Part shown: one piece after another, positions 37,016 to 46,125 of the stretch
Layout of the letters: every line of letters starts with the position of its first letter
How positions within the stretch are numbered: the first letter of the stretch is position 1
NCBI GenBank assembly: GCA_035699085.1
Contig: DASSBG010000007.1
Span: forward strand, 18,852 to 82,851
Direction of reading: 5' to 3'
From: DASSBG01 sp035699085
Lineage (GTDB): Bacteria > Pseudomonadota > Gammaproteobacteria > Xanthomonadales > Rhodanobacteraceae
DNA length: 64,000 bases
Notes under the pieces: generated by a model
What the model saw: only the letters and a program-made list of their open reading frames with translations
Database searches by the model: none
What the model was told of the DNA's origin: nothing
Position numbers and translations under genes: made by a program

Positions 37016-38335
37016 TCAGGTGAACTCGGTTTTGGCCTGGGCCAGGCGGTAGCGGCGTTCGGCGTGCCAGCAGCGCCAGTCATACAAGGCACGAACGGTA
37101 TAGATCAGGCGAAAGAACTGCAGCCGCCACCAAACCCGGCGCGAATCGAAGACGTCTCCTGCCAGCATCGAGATCACGCCCTGCTCAACCTGCCAGACAT
37201 TGCTTGGCCAGCGGAACAGATGCCGCATGACCGGGGAATTGAAGCGATAGATGAAGTACCCCATGCGTCGCATGCCGGCGCGCAGGCGTGTCTGCAGGCG
37301 CCGCTGAAGGCGCGCCTCGGCGGCCGGATCGGCCAGCGCCGCGACGACCAGCTCGGCGGCCTGCTCGGCGCCGGACATGGCCAGGAAGACGCCGGAGGAA
37401 AACACCGGGTCGAGGAAGGCGAAGGCATCGCCGACCAGCAGCCAGCCCGGCCCGCCAATGCGCTTCGCGCTGTAGGAATAGTTGCCGGTCACGTGCACCG
37501 TGTCGTCGATCAGCCGCGCAGCGCCCATGCGCGACCACAGCGCCGGATTCATCCGCAGCGTCTCCAGCAGAAAGTCCGCCTGCGGCCGGCCGCGACGGGT
37601 CTTCAGGTAATCCGGCCGGCAGACCGCGCCGACGCTCATCACGCCGTCGGGCAGCGGGATCATCCACATCCAGCCATGCTCGAAGTTGTAGATGCTGATG
37701 TTGCCGGCGTCGCTGCCTTCGCGCGCCGCGGCGCCGCGGAAATGACCGAAGATGGCGGCACTCTGGTGCTGCGGGTTCCGGCGCGCGATCTTCTTGCGCC
37801 GCGCCAGGAACGTGTCGCGGCCACTGGCATCGACGAGGTAGCGCGCGCGGATGCGTCGGCAGTGGCCGTCGGCGTCGCGCAGGTCGACCACGTGGTCGCG
37901 CGGGCCGCGATGCTGGAAGGCCAGCGCCTCCACGCCCTCGCGGCCGTCAACGCCGGCGGCGCGCGCGTGCTCGAACAACAAGCGATCGAAGTCGGCGCGC
38001 CAGACCTGGAACGCGTGCGGCGGGCTGGTGCCCAGCGCGCGGTCGAAGGCATAGGTGCGGTAGCCGCGGTCGTTGTCGGCCTCGAAGTCGGCGCCAGGCT
38101 TGAATACCGCCAGCGCACGCACCTGCTCCAGCACGCCAAGGCGCTCCAGCACGGGCAAGTTCATCGGCAGCAGCGACTCGCCGATGTGAAAGCGCGGGTG
38201 CCGGGCCTTCTCCAGTTGCACCACCCCCAGCCCCTGCCGCGCCAGCAACGTGGCCACGGTGCTGCCGCCCGGCCCGCCGCCGATCACCAGCACGTCGCAG
38301 GCCTCCTCGGCCATCTCGTCGAATGCAGCGCTCAT
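37016..38335 (-). CDS. FAD-dependent oxidoreductase of the flavin halogenase-like family
   Basis: 439 residues. The FAD-binding motif VLVIGGGPGGSTVATLLA is at ~16-33, and HIGESLLPMNLPVLERLGV resembles the halogenase/PHBH-type second motif. WMWMIPLPDGVMSVG carries the WxWxIP signature that distinguishes flavin-dependent halogenases from simple monooxygenases. LVGDAFAFLDPVFSSGVFLA is the GD motif that contacts FAD. The Lys that activates hypohalite may be the one in AVFKPGADF, but this is tentative. A related oxidoreductase occurs in aryl-polyene/xanthomonadin clusters, yet no polyketide genes are near. Chemistry is therefore open. Divergent from rep (63 nt). Confidence 0.8.
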   Translation of the reverse strand: MSAAFDEMAEEACDVLVIGGGPGGSTVATLLARQGLGVVQLEKARHPRFHIGESLLPMNLPVLERLGVLEQVRALAVFKPGADFEADNDRGYRTYAFDRALGTSPPHAFQVWRADFDRLLFEHARAAGVDGREGVEALAFQHRGPRDHVVDLRDADGHCRRIRARYLVDASGRDTFLARRKKIARRNPQHQSAAIFGHFRGAAAREGSDAGNISIYNFEHGWMWMIPLPDGVMSVGAVCRPDYLKTRRGRPQADFLLETLRMNPALWSRMGAARLIDDTVHVTGNYSYSAKRIGGPGWLLVGDAFAFLDPVFSSGVFLAMSGAEQAAELVVAALADPAAEARLQRRLQTRLRAGMRRMGYFIYRFNSPVMRHLFRWPSNVWQVEQGVISMLAGDVFDSRRVWWRLQFFRLIYTVRALYDWRCWHAERRYRLAQAKTEFT

Positions 38336-38407
38336 GCCCGTTCCCCGCTACCGCCCGGCGCTAGGCTACCAGCATGCGGGCTTGACGCTGCAGGTAGGAT
38401 GTCGCGC

Positions 38408-40384
38408 ATGCTCAATCCGCAACAACGCCTGGCGGTCGAACATGTCGATGGCCCGCTGCTGGTGCTGGCCGGAGCCGGCTCCGGCAAGACCAGCGTGATC
38501 ACCGAGAAGGTCGCGTACCTGGTGGCACGCCGGCGCATGCCGCCGGCGAAGATCGCCGCCATCACCTTCACCAACAAGGCCGCGCGCGAGATGCGCGAGC
38601 GCGTGGCGCGGCTGGTCGACGCCGAGGCGGCGCAGGGACTCACCGTCTGCACCTTCCACGCGCTGGGCCTGAAGTTCCTGCACATCGAGCACGAGCGTGC
38701 CGGCCTGCGCCGCAATTTCTCCGTGCTCGACGCCGACGACAGCGGCGCCATCGTCAAGGAGCTGGCGCCGAAGGGCGTCAAGCCGGACGCGCTGTGGCAA
38801 CTGAAGTCGCTGCTGTCGCGGGCCAAGAGCGCGGGCCTGACGCCGGCCCAGGCCGCCGAGGCGGCGCGGACGCCGCGCGAGGTGGAGGCGGCAACGATCT
38901 ACGGCCTGTACCAGGCGCGGCTGGAGGCCTGGAACGCGGTCGATTTCGACGACCTGATCCGCCTGCCGCTGCAGGTGCTGGAGGACGACGCCGAGGTGCG
39001 CGCCGAGTGGCGCGAGCGCCTGCGCTACCTGCTGGTTGACGAGTACCAGGACACCAACGAGGCGCAGTACCGTCTGCTGAAGGCGCTGGCCGGCGAGCGC
39101 GGCGCCTTCACCTGCGTCGGCGACGACGACCAGTCGATCTATGCCTGGCGCGGCGCCAATCCGGAGAACCTCGACCAGCTGGCCCGCGACTGGCCCAACC
39201 TCAGCGTGGTGAAGCTGGAGCAGAACTACCGCTGCGGCAAGCGCATCCTGCGCGCGGCCAATGCGCTGATCGCCAACAACCCGCACCTGCACGCCAAGAC
39301 GCTGTGGAGCGAGCACCCGGAGGGGCCGCCGATCCGCGTGCTGGAGTGCCGCGACGCCGAGCACGAGGCCGAGCGCATCGCCGCCATCGCCGCGCACCTG
39401 GCGGAGAAGCACAAGGCCCGCTGGCACGACTTTGCCGTGCTCTACCGCGGCAACCACCAGGCGCGCGCACTGGAGAAGGCCATGCGCCTGGCGCGGGTGC
39501 CATACCACCTCTCGGGCGCGCTCAGCTTCCTGGACCGCGCCGAGGTCAAGGACGTGCTCGGCTACCTTCGGCTGCTGGCCAATCCCTCCGACGACGCGGC
39601 CTTCCTGCGCGTGGTCAATTGCCCCAGGCGCGAGATCGGCGCAACCACGCTGGAGAAGCTGGGCCGCTTGGCCCAGCCGCGCCAAGCCTCGATGCTGGAG
39701 GCGGCGCGCAGTGACAGCGTGCTCAAGGCGCTGTCGCCACGCCCGGCCGCGGCGCTGGCGGGCTTCGTCGAGCTGGTCGAGACGCTGCGCCGCGAGGCCG
39801 TGCATCTGCCGGCCGCCGAGCTGGTCGAGACCGTGCTGAAGCGCACCCGCTACGCCGAACACCTGGCCGCGGCCACGCCCGAGCCGACCTTGCGCGAGCG
39901 CCGCCTCGCCAACCTGCGCGAGCTGGTGGACTGGTTCCGCGCCATGGGCAGGGACGGCGCCAGCGGCGACCTGGCGGCGCAACTGGCGCTGCTCGGCCAC
40001 GCCGACCGCGACGACCCGGGCAATGCGCTGCGGATGATGACCCTGCACTCGGCCAAGGGCCTGGAGTTCCGTTTCGTCTTCATCGTCGGCTGCCAGGACG
40101 GCACCTTGCCCCACGAGGGCGCGCTGGACGAGGGCCGCATCGACGAGGAGCGGCGCCTGATGTACGTCGGCATCACGCGGGCCAGGGAATTGCTGACGCT
40201 GTCGTGGGCGGCGCGCACGCGGCGCTTCGGCGAGACCCTGGCCAACCAGCCCAGCCGCTTCCTCCGGGAACTGCCCGAGGCCGACCTGCACTGGCAGGGC
40301 CGCGATCCCGAGGCCGACGCCGAGGCAACCCGCGAAACGGCGCAGTCGCACATGGCCCGCATCGCCGCCATGCTGGGCGATTGA
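38408..40384 (+). CDS. rep: ATP-dependent DNA helicase Rep (UvrD family)
   Basis: 658 residues from the ATG at 38408. An ATG three codons earlier (38399) is almost equally good; the later one gives MLNPQQ, like the MRLNP start of E. coli Rep, and has AGGA 8 nt upstream. SF1A motifs are VLAGAGSGKTSVI (Walker A), ITFTNKAAREMRERV, LLVDEYQDTNEAQY (Walker B), VGDDDQSIYAWRGA, LEQNYRCGKRIL, MTLHSAKGLEFRFVFIVG and RRLMYVGITRARE. It unwinds DNA 3'-5' and helps forks pass protein roadblocks. Followed by the acid phosphatase gene after ~70 nt. Confidence 0.95.
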   Translation: MLNPQQRLAVEHVDGPLLVLAGAGSGKTSVITEKVAYLVARRRMPPAKIAAITFTNKAAREMRERVARLVDAEAAQGLTVCTFHALGLKFLHIEHERAGLRRNFSVLDADDSGAIVKELAPKGVKPDALWQLKSLLSRAKSAGLTPAQAAEAARTPREVEAATIYGLYQARLEAWNAVDFDDLIRLPLQVLEDDAEVRAEWRERLRYLLVDEYQDTNEAQYRLLKALAGERGAFTCVGDDDQSIYAWRGANPENLDQLARDWPNLSVVKLEQNYRCGKRILRAANALIANNPHLHAKTLWSEHPEGPPIRVLECRDAEHEAERIAAIAAHLAEKHKARWHDFAVLYRGNHQARALEKAMRLARVPYHLSGALSFLDRAEVKDVLGYLRLLANPSDDAAFLRVVNCPRREIGATTLEKLGRLAQPRQASMLEAARSDSVLKALSPRPAAALAGFVELVETLRREAVHLPAAELVETVLKRTRYAEHLAAATPEPTLRERRLANLRELVDWFRAMGRDGASGDLAAQLALLGHADRDDPGNALRMMTLHSAKGLEFRFVFIVGCQDGTLPHEGALDEGRIDEERRLMYVGITRARELLTLSWAARTRRFGETLANQPSRFLRELPEADLHWQGRDPEADAEATRETAQSHMARIAAMLGD

Positions 40385-40414
40385 CGCGGCCCCGCGGCCT
40401 GCAGCGGCCGCTGG

Positions 40415-40420
40415 CGTACA
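40415..40420 (+). promoter_or_regulatory. Candidate -10 box of the acid phosphatase gene
   Basis: TACACT lies 33 nt before the ATG at 40454, in GGCGTACACTGGCG. The corresponding -35 region is GC-rich and not convincing. GGGAG follows at 40443-40447 as the ribosome site. Confidence 0.35.
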
Positions 40421-40453
40421 CTGGCGCGGATCCTCACGCCCCGGGAGCGTTCC

Positions 40454-41371
40454 ATGAACAAGCCCCTCGCCCTCGCCGCGCTGTGCCTGTTGCTGGGTGC
40501 CTGCGCCAGCGTCCCGCCGCCGCCTGCACCGCAGCCACAACCGATCCCGGCGGCCAGCGCGGCGCCGGTGCCGATCGCCGTTGCCGTCACCCGCCACGAC
40601 TACGCCTCCGACAGCCTGCTGGCGACCGCCTGGACCCAGCGTGCGGTCGAACACGACCTCGTTTACACCGAAATTTACCGAGCGGCGCAAGCGCAGCTGC
40701 TGACCGCGCTGAACACTCCGACCTGGGACGCGCTGCCGAAAGCTGCGCGCGAGGGCCCGGCCACCGGCCTGACGCCGGCAGTGGTGCTGGACATCGACGA
40801 GACCGTCCTCGACAACTCGCCCTACCAGGCGCGCCTGATCAAGAGCGGCCGCGAGTACGACGATGCCACCTGGGCCGACTGGGTCAGGCAGGCCAGCGCC
40901 GAGCCGCTGCCCGGAGCTCTGGAGTACACCCGTTTCGCGGCCGCCCACGGCATCACCGTGTTGTACGTCTCCAACCGCGTCGCCGAGCTGACTGCGCCGA
41001 CCGTGGCCAACTTGCGCTCGGCCGGCTTTCCGCTGGCCGATGACAGCGTGGTCTACAGCCTCGGCATGAAGGTGCCGGGTTGCACCCAGACCGGTTCCAG
41101 CAAGGCCTGCCGCCGGCGCATGATCGCGAAGGAGTACCGCGTGCTGGAGCAGGTCGGCGACCAGGTGGGCGATTTCATCCAGCCGGCCGCCAACACCCCT
41201 GCCGGCCGCGCCGCCGCGATGAAACCCTACGCCGACTGGATCGGCGAGCGCTGGTTCGTGCTGCCCAACCCGACGTACGGCTCGTGGCAGCCGGCGCTGT
41301 TCGGCAACGACTGGTCGCTGTCGCCGGCCGAGCGCCACGCGCGCGAGGTCGAGGCGCTGCGGACGCAGTAG
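40454..41371 (+). CDS. HAD-superfamily acid phosphatase, lipoprotein e(P4)/class C type
   Basis: 305 residues. The lipoprotein signal has lipobox LLGAC (Cys ~17). The HAD motif AVVLDIDETVLDNSPYQARL (about residues 112-131) gives the nucleophilic Asp pair DxDET. VLYVSNRVAELTAPT is motif II, and the later GDQVGDF is motif IV-like. The family dephosphorylates nucleotides (including NMN and 5'-nucleotides) at the outer membrane or in the periplasm, aiding nutrient uptake. The C-terminal WFVLPNPTYGSWQPALFG is strongly conserved in P4-like proteins. The start has GGGAG 6 nt upstream. Confidence 0.92.
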   Translation: MNKPLALAALCLLLGACASVPPPPAPQPQPIPAASAAPVPIAVAVTRHDYASDSLLATAWTQRAVEHDLVYTEIYRAAQAQLLTALNTPTWDALPKAAREGPATGLTPAVVLDIDETVLDNSPYQARLIKSGREYDDATWADWVRQASAEPLPGALEYTRFAAAHGITVLYVSNRVAELTAPTVANLRSAGFPLADDSVVYSLGMKVPGCTQTGSSKACRRRMIAKEYRVLEQVGDQVGDFIQPAANTPAGRAAAMKPYADWIGERWFVLPNPTYGSWQPALFGNDWSLSPAERHAREVEALRTQ

Positions 41372-41472
41372 GTACCCGACCAAACCGCCCGGGGACAGGT
41401 GCCAGCCGGCATGCTTGCTTGCGCGACGCGCTGCGCCTACCCTGCGCCTCTGACCCCACCACTGGTGCAATC

Positions 41473-42420
41473 ATGAACCCGAAGATTGTTTTGCGATGGA
41501 TGTCCCTGGCGCTGCTGGCGACGGTCGTGGCGGCCTGCAGCAGCGGTGAGAGCAGCTCCCCGGTCAACGCCCCGGCCGATGCCAACAAGACACCCGCCGA
41601 CGCCGTCAGTGCCTGGGCCGTGCTGATGAAGAAGGGTGACATCGACGGCATGTTGCGCACCTCGCTGCCGGCTGCCGATTACCAGAAGGTGCGCCAGGCC
41701 TACGCCGACAGCCAGTTCAAGACCCAGGCCGTCAGTGCCGAGGACAAGGCCAAGTTCGCCGCACAGATGAAAAAGCTGACGGCGCCCGACGCCGAGCAGA
41801 AGATCTTCGAGGAGATCAAACCGGCGCTGGAGCAGTTCAACACCAAGTACAAGGCACAGTTGCCGATGTACGTGGGCATGGGCCAGACCATGGCCGCCAC
41901 CGCCATCGACAAGTCCAAGACCATGAGCGCCCAGGAGAAGCAGCAGACCAAGGACGTGCTGCAGGCGCTGGCGCAGTGGGTGCAGACCACCAACTGGGGC
42001 GACCAGGACAAGGCGAAGCAGGCCATCGCCATCGTCTGCGACACCGCCCGCAAGCTCGATATCCAGACCCTGGACCAGGCTCGCGCGCTGAGCTACGAGC
42101 AGGCCATGCAGAAGTATTCGCAGGCCTGGAACGCGCTCAAGCAGGTGGTCGCCATCTACGGCCTGGACATCGACAAGACGCTGGACTCGGTTGAGGCCAA
42201 GACCGTCTCCAGCGCCGACGGCAAGGCCACCGTCGCCTACAGCTACAGCATCTTCGACAAGCCGATGCAGGGCGAGATCGCGCTGGTCGAGCGCGACGGC
42301 CACTGGTACAACCCCAAGTTCATCCAGCAGATGGAGAAGAGCCTGGCGGAGCAGGCGGCGGCGACCGCCGCGGCGGGCTCGGCCGCTGCGCCGGCGACGG
42401 CCACGAGCGCGGCCAAGTAA
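41473..42420 (+). CDS. Lipoprotein of unknown function
   Basis: 315 residues. The signal peptide ends in a lipobox (VVAACSSGESS, Cys ~22), so the mature protein should be lipid-anchored. The body is rich in Lys, Gln and Ala and predicted helical. It contains PADAVSAWAVLMKKGDIDGMLRTSLP, reminiscent of lipoproteins with a DUF4878/NTF2-like stress fold. The C-terminal domain (TVAYSYSIFDKPMQGEIALVERDGHWY) ends in the W-Y segment typical of such folds. I do not know its function. The tail is a short Ala/Thr low-complexity stretch. It precedes plsB by 15 nt, so it may be co-transcribed. Confidence 0.75.
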   Translation: MNPKIVLRWMSLALLATVVAACSSGESSSPVNAPADANKTPADAVSAWAVLMKKGDIDGMLRTSLPAADYQKVRQAYADSQFKTQAVSAEDKAKFAAQMKKLTAPDAEQKIFEEIKPALEQFNTKYKAQLPMYVGMGQTMAATAIDKSKTMSAQEKQQTKDVLQALAQWVQTTNWGDQDKAKQAIAIVCDTARKLDIQTLDQARALSYEQAMQKYSQAWNALKQVVAIYGLDIDKTLDSVEAKTVSSADGKATVAYSYSIFDKPMQGEIALVERDGHWYNPKFIQQMEKSLAEQAAATAAAGSAAAPATATSAAK

Positions 42421-42435
42421 GCACGGCGGAGCGTT

Positions 42436-45030
42436 GTGCAAGCACAACGGAAGGCGCCACAACGACCACCACGGCAGGGCCACGGCCCGTCGTGGTGGTT
42501 TTCGCTGTGCGGCCGCTTGCTGCGGCCGTGGGTGCGGATCAAGCGCGACCCGGCCGAGCCGGCCGCGCTGCTGCAGCCCGACGTGCCGATCTGCTACGTC
42601 ATCGAGCGCGCCGGGTTCTCCGATGCGCTGATTCTGGCCCGCGCCTGCCGCGAGGCCGGCTTGCCCGACCCGACGCGGGCGCTGGCCGGTATCCCCCTGA
42701 AGCGGCGCATGGCCATGTTCTCGCTGGCCAGCCGCGACGGCTGGCTGTTCGGCCGAACCCGCGCGCGCGCCGGCGGTACCGCGCTGGCCAGCCTGCTGAC
42801 GGCGCTCGAGGCCCAGCCGGAGCACGACGTGCAGCTGATGCCGGTGTCGATCTACGTCGGCCGCGCGCCAGCCCGCGAGTCCGGCTGGTTCAGCGTGCTG
42901 TTCGCCGAAAACTGGGTGGTGGTCGGCCGCTTCCGGCGCCTGTTGGCACTGCTGCTCAACGGCCGTGATACCGCGGTGCACTTCGCTCAGCCGATCTCGC
43001 TTCGGGCCTTGATCGACGAGTCGCCGGACGAGCTGCCGGCGCGGCGCAGGCGCAAGCTGGCGCGCGTGCTGCGCACCCATTTCCGGCGCATCCGGGCGGC
43101 GGTGATCGGCCCGGACCTGTCGCACAAGCGCACGGTGGTCGACGCGGTGCTGGACTCGGCACCGGTGCGCGAGGCGATCGCCGCCAGTGCCGCCAAGGAT
43201 CGCATCAGTGCCGCCAAGGCCACCCGCAAGGCGCGCGAATTCGCGCTGGAAATCGCGGCCGATTACGCCCACCCGGTGGTGCGCTCGGCGTCCTTCATGC
43301 TGTCCGGTTTCTGGAACAAGCTTTACGACGGCATCGCCATGCACCACTTCGACAAGGCCCGCGCCGCCGCGCCCGGCCACGAAGTGATCTACGTGCCCTG
43401 CCACCGCAGCCACACCGACTACCTGCTGCTCAGCTACCAGCTGCACATGAGCGGCGTGGTGCCGCCGCACATCGCCGCCGGCATCAACCTCAACCTGCCG
43501 CTGATCGGCCCGCTGCTGCGCCGCGGCGGCGCCTTCTTCATGCGCCGCAGCTTTCGCGGCAACGCCCTGTACTCGGCGGTGTTCAAGGAGTACCTGGCAC
43601 AGCTGATCGACCGCGGCGTGCCGCTGGAATATTTCATCGAGGGTGGCCGCTCGCGCACCGGCCGGCTGCTGACACCGCGTTCGGGCATGCTGTCGATGAC
43701 CGTGCGCGCCTTCCTGCGGGCGCCGCGTCGGCCGGTGCTGTTCCAGCCGGTCTACATCGGCTACGAGCGGCTGATGGAGGGCAACGCCTACGTCGGCGAG
43801 CTCAGCGGCAAGCCCAAGGAGCGCGAGTCGTGGCTGGCGCTGCTTCGCGCGCGCAAGCTGCTGAAGCAGCGCTACGGCCGGGTCGCCATCAACTTCGGCC
43901 AGCCGGTGCCGCTGGAGCCGCTGCTGGATGGCCTGGCGCCGGACTGGCGCCAGCAGCCGCCGGGCGATGACAAACCCGCCTGGCTGACCGGCCTGGTCGG
44001 CACCTTGTCCGAAGCGATCGCCGTCAATATCAACCGCGCCGCCGACGTCAACCCGATCAACCTGCTGGCCCTCGCGCTGCTGGCCACGCCCAAGCACGCC
44101 ATGGCCGCCAGCGACCTGCTGGCCCAGCTCGAGCTGCAGAAGGCGTTGTTCGAGGCGCTGCCCTATTCCGACCGCGTCACCATCACGGCCGCATCGCCCG
44201 CCGAGATCATCGACTACGGCGAAGCCATGGGCTGGATCCGGCGCATTCGGCACCCGCTGGGCGACGTGCTGACCTGCGACCCGGACAAGGCGGTGCTGCT
44301 GAGCTACTTCCGCAACAACGTCCTGCACCTCAACGCCACCGCCGCCTGGATTGCCTGCTGCTTCCTCAACAACGCCAGCATCTCGCGCGCCTCGGTGCTG
44401 CGCCTCGGCAGGCTGGTCTACCCGTTCGTGCGCGCCGAACTGTTCCTGCCTTGGGACGAGTCCGGCTTCAGCGCCCAGTTGCAGGCCACGCTGGACTGGT
44501 TCGTGCAGCGCGGCCTGCTTGGAAGCCGCCGCGAAGGCCGCGCCCTGCAGCGCGCGCCGGGCCAGGACCAGGCCTACCAGCTGCGGGTTATCGCGCACAG
44601 CCTGCTGCAGGCCTTCGAGCGCTACTACATCGCCATCGCGGCACTGGTGAAGAATGGCCCGCACACGCTCAGCGGCGGCGAGCTGGAGACCATCTGCACC
44701 ATGACCGCGCAGCGCCTGTCGCTGCTGCTGGAGCTCAGCGCGCCGGAGTTCTTCGACAAGGCGCTGTTCCGCGGCTTCATCCAGAAGCTGCGGGAGCGCA
44801 AGGTCATATGGAGCGACGCCGACGGCAAGCTTGACTTCGACCGGACCCTGGTCGAAGTGGTACGCGACGCCCGCGTCATCCTCTCCCGCGACGTGCGCCA
44901 CTCCATCCTCAAGATCATGCCCGGCAGCGCCGAGCCGTCGCCCGCCGGCCCGCCCGCCACGCCCGTCGCACCGCCCGACCCTGACGACAGCGCCGGGACC
45001 GACGGCGACGACACCGACTTGCCTTCGTAG
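42436..45030 (+). CDS. plsB: Glycerol-3-phosphate 1-O-acyltransferase PlsB
   Basis: 864 residues. The catalytic block PCHRSHTDYLLLSYQL (HX4D) is at about residues 318-333. The family blocks GGAFFMRRSFRGN, EYFIEGGRSRTGRLLTPRSG and PVYIGYERLMEG follow in order. It transfers an acyl chain from acyl-CoA or acyl-ACP to position 1 of glycerol-3-phosphate, the first step of phospholipid synthesis; GpsA, encoded at 26.3 kb, supplies its substrate. It is an inner-membrane protein. The start is a GTG with GGAG upstream. The last ~35 residues are Pro/Asp-rich and unconserved, and the stop codon is the TAG of a REP element's GTAG head (see 45027). Confidence 0.95.
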   Translation: MQAQRKAPQRPPRQGHGPSWWFSLCGRLLRPWVRIKRDPAEPAALLQPDVPICYVIERAGFSDALILARACREAGLPDPTRALAGIPLKRRMAMFSLASRDGWLFGRTRARAGGTALASLLTALEAQPEHDVQLMPVSIYVGRAPARESGWFSVLFAENWVVVGRFRRLLALLLNGRDTAVHFAQPISLRALIDESPDELPARRRRKLARVLRTHFRRIRAAVIGPDLSHKRTVVDAVLDSAPVREAIAASAAKDRISAAKATRKAREFALEIAADYAHPVVRSASFMLSGFWNKLYDGIAMHHFDKARAAAPGHEVIYVPCHRSHTDYLLLSYQLHMSGVVPPHIAAGINLNLPLIGPLLRRGGAFFMRRSFRGNALYSAVFKEYLAQLIDRGVPLEYFIEGGRSRTGRLLTPRSGMLSMTVRAFLRAPRRPVLFQPVYIGYERLMEGNAYVGELSGKPKERESWLALLRARKLLKQRYGRVAINFGQPVPLEPLLDGLAPDWRQQPPGDDKPAWLTGLVGTLSEAIAVNINRAADVNPINLLALALLATPKHAMAASDLLAQLELQKALFEALPYSDRVTITAASPAEIIDYGEAMGWIRRIRHPLGDVLTCDPDKAVLLSYFRNNVLHLNATAAWIACCFLNNASISRASVLRLGRLVYPFVRAELFLPWDESGFSAQLQATLDWFVQRGLLGSRREGRALQRAPGQDQAYQLRVIAHSLLQAFERYYIAIAALVKNGPHTLSGGELETICTMTAQRLSLLLELSAPEFFDKALFRGFIQKLRERKVIWSDADGKLDFDRTLVEVVRDARVILSRDVRHSILKIMPGSAEPSPAGPPATPVAPPDPDDSAGTDGDDTDLPS

Positions 45031-45086
45031 GGCGGGTTTCAACCCGCCGACGAACCGGTACCGCCAGCGGCGGGTTGAAACCCGCG
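45027..45086. repeat. Paired, inverted REP-like palindromes at the plsB 3' end
   Basis: A GTAG head (45027-45030) followed by GGCGGGTTTCAACCCGCC (45031-45048) faces an inverted copy around 45069-45086 (GGCGGGTTGAAACCCGC). The two lie about 20 nt apart, a BIME-like arrangement. The unit is the same family as in the 22.3-23.1 kb array. It separates the 3' ends of convergent plsB and the NYN gene. The TAG of the head is the plsB stop codon. Confidence 0.8.
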
Positions 45087-45091
45087 CTGCG

Positions 45092-45832
45092 TTATTTCCG
45101 CGGCTTGTTGCGCACGTAGATGACCTTGGGGCGCCCATCGCCAAGGCTGCGGCGTTCGACGTCGAACAAGCTGATCGCGGTCACGAGATCGCTGAGCTTG
45201 CCGTAGCCGTAGCTGCGCGAATCGAAGTTGGGGCGCTGCTTGGTGACGATCGAGCCGACGGCGCCCAGGCCGGCCCAGCCGTCGTCGTCGGACGCAGCAT
45301 CGACGGCGTTGCGCAGCAGGTTCACCAGCGCCGTGTCCTGCTTCAGTTGCGCCGCCGCGCGCGGCTCCATCGGCTTCTCCTCGTCGGGCTTGGCGGCGAG
45401 GTTTTCGGTGTAGATGAACTTGTCGCAGGCAGCCACGAACGGCTCGGGCGTCTTCTTCTGGCCAAAGCCGTACACGGTCAAGCCGGACTCGCGCAGGCGT
45501 CCGGCCAGGCGGGTGAAGTCGCTGTCGCTGGAGACGATGCAGAAACCATCGAAGCGCCCGGAGTAGAGCAGATCCATGGCGTCGATGATCATCGCCGAGT
45601 CGGTGGCATTCTTGCCGGTGGTGTATCCGAACTGCTGCATCGGCTGGATCGACTGCGTCAGCAACTGGTCCTTCCAGCCCTTGAGCCGGGTGCCGGTCCA
45701 GTCGCCGTAGGCACGCTTGACGTGGGCCGTGCCGTAGGTCGCGACCTCGGCCAGCAGCCCCTCGGCCAGCGACGGCTGGGCATTGTCGGCATCGATCAGT
45801 ACCGCCAGCTTGGCGCTGGGTTCGGTGGCCAT
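45092..45832 (-). CDS. NYN-domain protein with C-terminal LOTUS/OST-HTH domain (LabA-like)
   Basis: 246 residues. The PIN-like NYN nuclease fold carries its acidic residues in AVLIDADNAQPSL (~10-22), NATDSAMIIDAMDLLYSG and FCIVSSDSDFTRLAGRL. The C-terminal part, from about residue 165 (DTALVNLLRNAVDAASDDDGWAGLGAVGS, then FDSRSYGYGKLSDLVTAI), matches the OST-HTH/LOTUS RNA-binding domain. The pairing suggests RNA processing or decay, but no substrate is known. The stop lies 6 nt from the REP pair, convergent with plsB. Confidence 0.88.
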   Translation of the reverse strand: MATEPSAKLAVLIDADNAQPSLAEGLLAEVATYGTAHVKRAYGDWTGTRLKGWKDQLLTQSIQPMQQFGYTTGKNATDSAMIIDAMDLLYSGRFDGFCIVSSDSDFTRLAGRLRESGLTVYGFGQKKTPEPFVAACDKFIYTENLAAKPDEEKPMEPRAAAQLKQDTALVNLLRNAVDAASDDDGWAGLGAVGSIVTKQRPNFDSRSYGYGKLSDLVTAISLFDVERRSLGDGRPKVIYVRNKPRK

Positions 45833-45885
45833 GCTTCCCTCCGCGGCAGCGATGCCACGATGGTAGCGCGTCGGTCGGACAAACC

Positions 45886-46092
45886 CTACGCGTCGAGGTC
45901 GGGAATCAGGCGGCTCTCCAGACGCGCGATCAGGTCCTTCAGGTGCAGCTTGCGCTTTTTCAGGCGCGTCAGCTCGAGTTCGTCGACGGTGCCGCTGGCA
46001 GTCATCATGGCGATCGCGTCATCCAGCTCGCGGTGCTGCAGGCGCGCATCGGCCAGTTGCCGGACCAGCTTCTCGATCTCGTCTGCCTGCAT
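45886..46092 (-). CDS. DUF465 (YdcH-family) small helical protein
   Basis: 68 residues starting MQADEIEKLVRQLADARLQH and ending LTRLKKRKLHLKDLIARLES before RLIPDLDA. The pattern of two antiparallel helices with the LKKRKLxLKD core is the DUF465/YdcH family, of unknown function and widespread in proteobacteria. I choose the internal ATG at 46092; the open frame extends 10 codons upstream with no ribosome site. It is divergent from rdgC. Confidence 0.85.
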   Translation of the reverse strand: MQADEIEKLVRQLADARLQHRELDDAIAMMTASGTVDELELTRLKKRKLHLKDLIARLESRLIPDLDA

Positions 46093-46125
46093 GGGACGCG
46101 CGCTCCGCGACGCCGCTGCCACCGC

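Noticed and set aside
41437..45144. 1,235-residue minus-strand open frame opposite the lipoprotein and plsB
   Set aside because: It lacks any domain signature and mirrors the codon pattern of the real + strand genes, including the PlsB motifs.
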